Source: Streptomyces sp. TSRI0281 (GTDB lineage Bacteria; Actinomycetota; Actinomycetes; Streptomycetales; Streptomycetaceae). Taken from it: a stretch of 64,000 nucleotides of DNA. A model generated the notes under the pieces. That model ran no database searches. It saw only the letters and a program-made list of their open reading frames with translations, and was not told the DNA's origin. This document shows, in pieces, positions 59,288 to 64,000 of this stretch. Positions within the stretch are counted from its first letter, which is position 1, and each line of letters begins with the position of its first letter. The stretch is taken from contig NZ_LWLE01000005.1 in assembly GCF_001905125.1 (NCBI RefSeq), forward strand, positions 180,644 through 244,643. Reading direction: 5' to 3'. The position numbers and the translations under genes were made by a program.

Positions 59288-61333
59288 ATGCGTCATGTGG
59301 AACAGCTTCCCTGCGAGACCAAGGAAGAGAACCACGTCACCATCCCCATGCCGGACGGTGTCCACCTCTCCGCCCGGGTGTGGCGGCCGGTCTCGTCGGA
59401 CCAGGAACCCGTACCGGCGATCCTGGAGTACATCCCGTACCGCAAGAACGACCTGACCTCCACCCGCGACGCGGTCAACCACCCCTACGTCGCAGGGCAC
59501 GGATACGCCTGCGTCCGGGTGGACCTGCGGGGCACCGGCGAGTCCGAGGGCGTACTCCTGGACGAATACCTGGAGCAGGAGCAGCAGGACGCGGAAGAAG
59601 TGCTGGCCTGGCTGGCCCGGCAGCCGTGGTGCGACGGGACGACCGGGATGACGGGTATCTCCTGGGGAGCTTTCGCCGCGCTCCAGGTCGCCGCCCGCAG
59701 GCCGCCGAGTCTGAGGGCCATCGTCATCGCGTCCTTCACCGACGAGCGGTACGCGGACGACATGCACTACCTCGGTGGAGCCATGCTGTCCGACAACCTG
59801 GCCGAGGCAGGGACTATGTTCGCCTACGCCACCTGCCCGCCCGACCCCCGCCTCGTGGGCGAACGGTGGCGCGGCATGTGGCACGAGCGCCTGGAAGCCG
59901 CCCGCCCCTGGGTCCTGGAGTGGCTGCGCCACCAGCGCCGCGACGCCTACTGGCAGCACGCCTCGCTCAGTGAGGACTACACGGCACTGCGCTGCCCCGT
60001 GCTCGCCTCCAGCGGCTGGGCGGACGGCTACTCCAACGCCGTCACCCGGCTGCTGAGCCGCATCGACGTGCCGCGCAAAGGGCTGATCGGCCCCTGGTCC
60101 CATAAACTTCCACACCTCGGCGAGCCGGGCCCGGCCATCGGGTACCTGCAGGAAGTGGTGCGCTGGTGGGACCACTGGCTCAAGGGAGTCGACAACGGGG
60201 TGATGGAAGGCCCCATGCTCCAGGCATGGATGCAGGAGAGCGTGCCGCCGTCCACCTCCTACGAGGAACGTCCCGGTCGCTGGGTGGGGGAGCCGAGCTG
60301 GCCCTCGCCGCACATCCGTCAGGAGACCTGTCCGCTCCGCGAGCGCACCGTCCTCATGGGCGACCATGCGGCGGACGATCCGTCGAAGGAGCCGGTCGGG
60401 CAGACGCACACCGTCAAGTCCCCCCTGTCCGTAGGGCAGTTCGCCGGGAAGTGGGCTTCCTACAACGCCCCGCCCGATCTGCCCTACGACCAGCGTGAGG
60501 AGGACGGCGGCTCGCTCGTCTTCACCTCCGAGCCCCTCTCCCACCCGCTGGAGATCCTCGGATCGCCCACCGTCGAACTGGAGGTGGAGTCCTCCGAGCC
60601 GACTGCCCAAGTCACCGCCCGGTTGTCGGACGTCGCCCCCGACGGACGCGCCACCCGGGTGACGTACGGCGTACTCAACCTCACCCACCGCTCCTCGGAC
60701 GAGGAGCCCGAAGAGCTGGAGCCCGGCCGCCGCTACCGGGTCCGCCTTGCGCTGAACGCCGTCGCCCAGGCGTTCCCGGAAGGGCACCGCGTACGGCTGT
60801 CGCTGTCCACCTCCTACTGGCCGCTGGTCTGGCCGGCACCGAAGCCGGTCCTGCTCACCGTGCACGAGTCCGGGAGCTCCCTCATCCTCCCGGTCCGCCC
60901 CGCGGAGGAGCGGGACAACGTGCCCAGGTCCCCGTTCGGGGAGCCGGAGGGCTGCGCGCCCCCGGACGTCACCACCCTCACCGAGCCGGAGCAGAGCTGG
61001 ACCGTGACCAGGAGCCTGGTCGACTACCACTCCGCCCTGGACATCGTGAAGGACCGCGGTATGCAGAGGTTCGAGGAGAACGGGATCGAGGTCGGCCTGC
61101 GCGCATGCGAGAAGTACACCTCGACGGCCGACGACTTCGGCTCACTGAGCGGCCGGTCCGCCTGGACGATGCAGTTCCGGCGGGAAGACTGGGACGTACG
61201 GGTGGAGACATGCACCGTACTGACGTCGAACGAGGACACGTTCATGGTCGACGCCACCCTCGACGGCTACGAGAACGGCCGCCGGGTCTTCTCCCGTACG
61301 TGGAACGAGACCGTCCCCCGCGAGAGCGCCTGA
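59288..61333 (+). CDS. CocE/NonD-family (X-Pro dipeptidyl-peptidase S15-like) hydrolase
   Basis: 681 residues. The alpha/beta-hydrolase triad is visible: nucleophile Ser in GMTGISWGAFAAL (near 124), Asp in LASSGWADGYSNA (near 242) and His in GPWSHKLPHLG (near 273). A C-terminal jelly-roll domain follows (LEILGSPTVELEVESSEPTA, RVRLSLSTSYWPLVWPAP), as in cocaine esterase and X-Pro dipeptidyl aminopeptidases, plus about 100 extra residues at the end. It hydrolyses an ester or amide in the cytoplasm; no signal peptide is seen. AAGGAG precedes the ATG. It is coupled in transcription to the ATP-grasp gene. Confidence 0.9.
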   Translation: MRHVEQLPCETKEENHVTIPMPDGVHLSARVWRPVSSDQEPVPAILEYIPYRKNDLTSTRDAVNHPYVAGHGYACVRVDLRGTGESEGVLLDEYLEQEQQDAEEVLAWLARQPWCDGTTGMTGISWGAFAALQVAARRPPSLRAIVIASFTDERYADDMHYLGGAMLSDNLAEAGTMFAYATCPPDPRLVGERWRGMWHERLEAARPWVLEWLRHQRRDAYWQHASLSEDYTALRCPVLASSGWADGYSNAVTRLLSRIDVPRKGLIGPWSHKLPHLGEPGPAIGYLQEVVRWWDHWLKGVDNGVMEGPMLQAWMQESVPPSTSYEERPGRWVGEPSWPSPHIRQETCPLRERTVLMGDHAADDPSKEPVGQTHTVKSPLSVGQFAGKWASYNAPPDLPYDQREEDGGSLVFTSEPLSHPLEILGSPTVELEVESSEPTAQVTARLSDVAPDGRATRVTYGVLNLTHRSSDEEPEELEPGRRYRVRLALNAVAQAFPEGHRVRLSLSTSYWPLVWPAPKPVLLTVHESGSSLILPVRPAEERDNVPRSPFGEPEGCAPPDVTTLTEPEQSWTVTRSLVDYHSALDIVKDRGMQRFEENGIEVGLRACEKYTSTADDFGSLSGRSAWTMQFRREDWDVRVETCTVLTSNEDTFMVDATLDGYENGRRVFSRTWNETVPRESA

Positions 61334-61414
61334 CCATGCCGCGCACACGAACGCCCCGGCTCGCGCCGGGGCGGGTGGTGTCGGGCACACGTCGGCCTTT
61401 CCGCCCGGACGGCC

Positions 61415-61578
61415 AAGGGCTGTCCCATAATCCCTGGCGGGCGCGCGACGACAGCTACGGCACCTCGCGACGCTGTCAAAACACCCGAATACATCCAGTA
61501 TGCGGACGTCCCTCCGCCCTGCGATGCACCGCATCCGACGCCGCGCGCTGGTCCACCAGGGATGACGGGACAGCCCTT
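61415..61578. mobile_element. MITE-like element with 23-bp terminal inverted repeats
   Basis: AAGGGCTGTCCC-A-T-A-ATCCCTGG at 61415-61437 reappears inverted at 61556-61578 with two mismatches, enclosing 118 bases without coding sense. Such ends are typical of IS5-like elements in streptomycetes, so this is a transposase-less derivative or an IS scar. No clear target duplication was found next to the repeats. It lies 82 bases after the CocE gene. Confidence 0.65.
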
Positions 61579-61580
61579 AG

Positions 61581-63060
61581 CTTGATCTTCAACCTGTGCG
61601 GCGTGGACGTGGGGTCGTTGGCTTCTTCGTTCGTCGCTTTGCGGGGTCCGTTCTGCCGACCGTGTGCACGTCGTGGCGTGGGGTTGGCCGGGTGTTCTTG
61701 CGGCCGGGTGGCCGTCCTGGGCCGGGGTGGGAGGATTTCGGTGCTCCGGCGGGACAGGCTGCCTTGGGACGGAGGTGCCGGAAGTCTCGGCGGACTTGTG
61801 CGGGGGTGAGTCTGTCGGGCGGGCTCGGTTTCTCCCACGGCCGTCGGAGGGCGGCGGGCGGCGGGCGGCGGGCGGCGGGCCAGACGTAGTTGGGTGAAGA
61901 CGGCGAGGATCAGCCAGGTCCAGCGGTCGGCTGCTTCGGGGGTGCGGATCTTGGGGCCGGTCCAGCCCAGGGTCTGCTTGAAGAGGCGAAAGGTGTGCTC
62001 GATGTCGAAGCTCCGCAGGAATGCCTGCCGGAGCAGGTCAACCTGGGTCGCGGTGGCGTCGATGCCCGACCACCACACCCGCACCGGCTTCGGTGTCGCG
62101 CCGCTGGGCAGGTGCTCGACCTGCCGGCGGACCACGGTCCCCTCGTTCACCGGCGGGAGCCCAACTGGGCAGTCCAGGCCGAGCGGTGGGTCAGTCTCGG
62201 GTGAAGCCGGTCCCAGGCCCGTGCGGTGGCGGTGCCGTAGAGACGGGTCCCGGTCACCGTCTGCACGTCGGGTGTGTTCCAGGTGGTCGGGTCGCCGAAG
62301 ACGAATTCACCACCGTGACGGGGCGGGCGGCCCGGGTGCCGGGCTCACGGGGCGGGACCGTGCGGCGCAAGACGCGGTCCGAACGCATCCGGCCCAGTAC
62401 CTGCACCGGCAGTTCCTTCAGCAGGAAGGCCAGCCGTGGCACGTCGTATTCGGCGTCCACCACGATCAGAACGTCCGGATCGCCGTCCTTCCACTGCCCG
62501 GCCGCCATCAGCCGCTCGACGAGTTCACGCATCTGCCCAGCCGTGACCGTGGCAGCATCGTCCCCCGGGGCCAGCCGCAGCGCTTCCAGCGGCGCCGTCC
62601 ACGAACTGCGGCCCGATTCCAGCGTGCAGATCACCGAGTACGGCTAGCCGGGAACAGGGATGTGCTGGTCTTTGCCCCGCCCGTAGGTGTGGCACAGGAT
62701 CCGCTGCGGTGAGGTGTGCGCATCGGGCCGCAGCCAGCAGGTGAGGGCGGCGGCCAGCACCAGCCGGCCGTCCACCGATCGCGGCAGAGGCACTGCGGTC
62801 AGGGCCCGCCGAAGCCGGGCCACATCGACCTCGCCCGCGGCCAGAGCATCGTAGAGCCCACCGTGCCCGCGACGATGCTCGTCCACCAGCGGCAGCTCCA
62901 CCAGCGACCGGACCGGACCATCGGCGCACAACACGGCGTCCGCGAGCTCGAACAACGCATCTGCACGCCTGGTCAGACAGGAAGAGAACTCACCCCGGAA
63001 GCGTGACAGATCCGCAAACGGATCCGGCCGGACAACGCGATGCGACAGACTCATCCCCAC
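61581..63060 (-). pseudogene. Decayed DDE transposase, common Streptomyces IS (NF041680-like)
   Basis: Three minus-strand blocks follow one transposase family in order. DLSRFRGEFSSCLTRRADAL and DGRLVLAAALTCWLRPDAHT (62,646-63,060) end at a TAG at 62646-62644 where the family has Trp in PGWPYS. The same frame resumes with VICTLESGRSSWTAPLEALR and DPDVLIVVDAEYDVPRLAFL. After about 62,330 the frame changes, and FLRSFDIEHTFRLFKQTLGW then TGPKIRTPEAADRWTWLILA are in another. The C-terminus is Pro/Arg-rich and ends near the MITE-like repeat. A nonsense codon and at least two frameshifts mean it cannot move itself. Confidence 0.82.
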
Positions 63061-63061
63061 G

Positions 63062-63119
63062 GCCTTCGTGCTGAGCGATGGTTGTTCCTCGGTCGGATCA
63101 CATGCTCAGCCGAAGGCCG
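63062..63119. repeat. Inverted repeat at the upstream end of the decayed transposase
   Basis: GGCCTTCGTGCTGAGC at 63062-63077 and GCTCAGCCGAAGGCC at 63105-63119 pair fully except for one bulged T. It could be a hairpin in the element's leader or part of its terminal repeat; the other end is too worn to compare. Confidence 0.5.
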
Positions 63120-63193
63120 CCCGCGTGTACGGCAGTTACCAGTCCGAATGATCAAGTACGACGAGCTGTTCGGAGCCCAAGGTTAAGATGAAG

Positions 63194-63613
63194 TTAGGAG
63201 TCGAACCGCCGCCGGTCCAGTCGTCTAATCACGGGGGTGGCCGACACCCCGTGCAGCAGCACGGAGGCGAGGACGGTGAACGAGACGACCGCCCAGAGCT
63301 CCTCGGCGTACCCGGTGAAGGGAACATGGCCGAGGGCGTATGCCAGGTAGAAGAGCGAACCGATGCCCCGGATGCCGAACAGCGCCGTGACCAGACGCTC
63401 GCGGCGGTCGGCCGGGAAGCCGAGCTGGGAGGCGAAACCGGCAAGCGGGCGGATCACCAGGATGAGCGCCGCCGCCAGAAGCGCGCCCTGCCAACTGAGT
63501 GTCGGCAGGCCCTCGGTGACCAGGTAGCCACCCAGGAGGAAGAGCAGCAGAGCGGTCAGCAGGCGTTCGATCTGCTCGGTGAAGTGGTGCAGCACCTGGT
63601 TGAAGTTTCCCCG
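63194..63613 (-). pseudogene. Na+/H+ (cation:proton) antiporter, C-terminal half cut off by an IS
   Basis: The minus strand encodes about 139 residues with membrane helices LLTALLLFLLGGYLVTEGLP, WQGALLAAALILVIRPLAGF, FGIRGIGSLFYLAYALGHVP and WAVVSFTVLASVLLHGVSAT before ending in PVIRRLDRRRFDS. GIRGIGSLFY with its Arg is a signature of CPA1/NhaP-type antiporters. The upstream part stops exactly where the IS3-like end begins at 63614. The missing N-terminal half may lie beyond the element, outside the window. Confidence 0.85.
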
Positions 63614-64000
63614 TGATCCTGGACACTCGTCCGTTAATCCGCGAGGGCGTGTTGATGCCGCTGCCTGGTCTCGGCCGGGGTGAGGTAGCCGAAGATCTTG
63701 TGCTTGCGCAGGCGGCGGCGGTTGTAGAAGGTCTCGATGAAGTTGAAGACTTCGGCGCGGGCGGTGGCCCGGTCGGGCCAGGTCCGGGTTCCGATCTCTT
63801 CCTTGAGCAGAGCCCAAAAACTCTCTGCTGCGGCGTTGTCGAAACACGAACCGGTGCGTCCACAGCTCTGCCGTAGCCCCAACTCTATTATTTGGGCGCG
63901 GAATTGAGCCGAGGTGTACTCGCTTCCGCGATCACTGTGGACCACGCATCCGGGCTCCAGACCGCCTCGGCCGTGGGCCATATCGAGCGCGTCCACGATG
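63614..64000 (-). mobile_element. IS3-family insertion sequence, one end
   Basis: The element end is placed at 63614 (TGATCCTGGACACT), where antiporter homology stops; that sequence looks like a typical IS3-group end. It continues past 64,000, so the other end and orfA are not seen. The transposase orfB frame inside reads toward this end. Confidence 0.75.
63634..64000 (-). CDS. IS3-family transposase OrfB, C-terminal part
   Basis: The last 121 residues of an rve-type integrase/transposase; its start is outside the window. GCVVHSDRGSEYTSAQFRAQ holds the second catalytic Asp, and SCFDNAAAESFWALLKEEI the catalytic Glu of the DDE triad (spacing about 35 residues). FYNRRRLRKHKIFGYLTP is the usual C-terminal end of IS3 OrfB. 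The frame is intact as far as seen, so this copy may still be active, unlike the other elements nearby. Confidence 0.92.
   Translation of the reverse strand, partial: IVDALDMAHGRGGLEPGCVVHSDRGSEYTSAQFRAQIIELGLRQSCGRTGSCFDNAAAESFWALLKEEIGTRTWPDRATARAEVFNFIETFYNRRRLRKHKIFGYLTPAETRQRHQHALAD

Overview
The window looks like a Streptomyces chromosome segment. The DNA is very GC-rich, codons end almost always in G or C, many genes start with GTG behind purine-rich ribosome binding sites, and several families are typical of the genus: a SpoIIE-type phosphatase with PAS, GAF and ATPase parts, a lone roadblock protein, an LAXTG-anchored surface protein, TerD, small hydrophobic stress-type proteins, and a GAF regulator next to an aldehyde dehydrogenase. 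Two genes carry the rare TTA codon that depends on the bldA tRNA. No rRNA, tRNA or CRISPR array was seen.

Bases 1 to about 45,460 are mostly intact genes. They include the tail of a secreted CAP protein, an acetyltransferase, an isolated cytochrome oxidase subunit I gene (ctaD) with a small membrane partner, a broken zinc alcohol dehydrogenase, a GH25-type lysozyme-like protein, an F420/NADP reductase-like protein and a pentapeptide-repeat protein. A compact L-rhamnose catabolic operon follows at 10.1-15.0 kb: isomerase, fused aldolase/dehydrogenase and kinase. Next come an acyl-CoA hydrolase, the SpoIIE regulator, the LAETG surface protein, an ArsR regulator overlapping a Mg-type P-ATPase, a short tatA, terD, a fatty acid desaturase, a SNF2 helicase overlapping a SWIM zinc-finger protein, a phytase-like esterase, an amino acid permease overlapping an acetamidase, a Tat-exported amidase, and the GAF regulator/aldehyde dehydrogenase pair with a 16-bp palindrome between them.

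From about 45,460 to the right edge the character changes to an accessory region. Intact, probably stress-related genes (CDGSH iron-sulfur protein plus iron-dependent redox enzyme, alcohol dehydrogenase, flavodoxin-like oxidoreductase, short-chain dehydrogenase, FUSC transporter, PRC-barrel protein, two tiny membrane proteins) sit among many decayed genes. The remnants are an integrase tail, a DUF5655-like tail, a cold-shock-like tail, a HemK-type methyltransferase, an SRPBCC protein, a Rieske/FAD oxidoreductase, a phytoene-desaturase-like protein and two STAS proteins. Most are broken by small frameshifts or stop codons.

An intact two-gene operon, an ATP-grasp ligase followed by a CocE/S15-type hydrolase (57.9-61.3 kb), is the best candidate for an uncharacterised pathway. 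Right of it lie a 164-bp MITE-like element, a decayed transposase, and a Na+/H+ antiporter gene cut by an IS3-family element that runs off the window.
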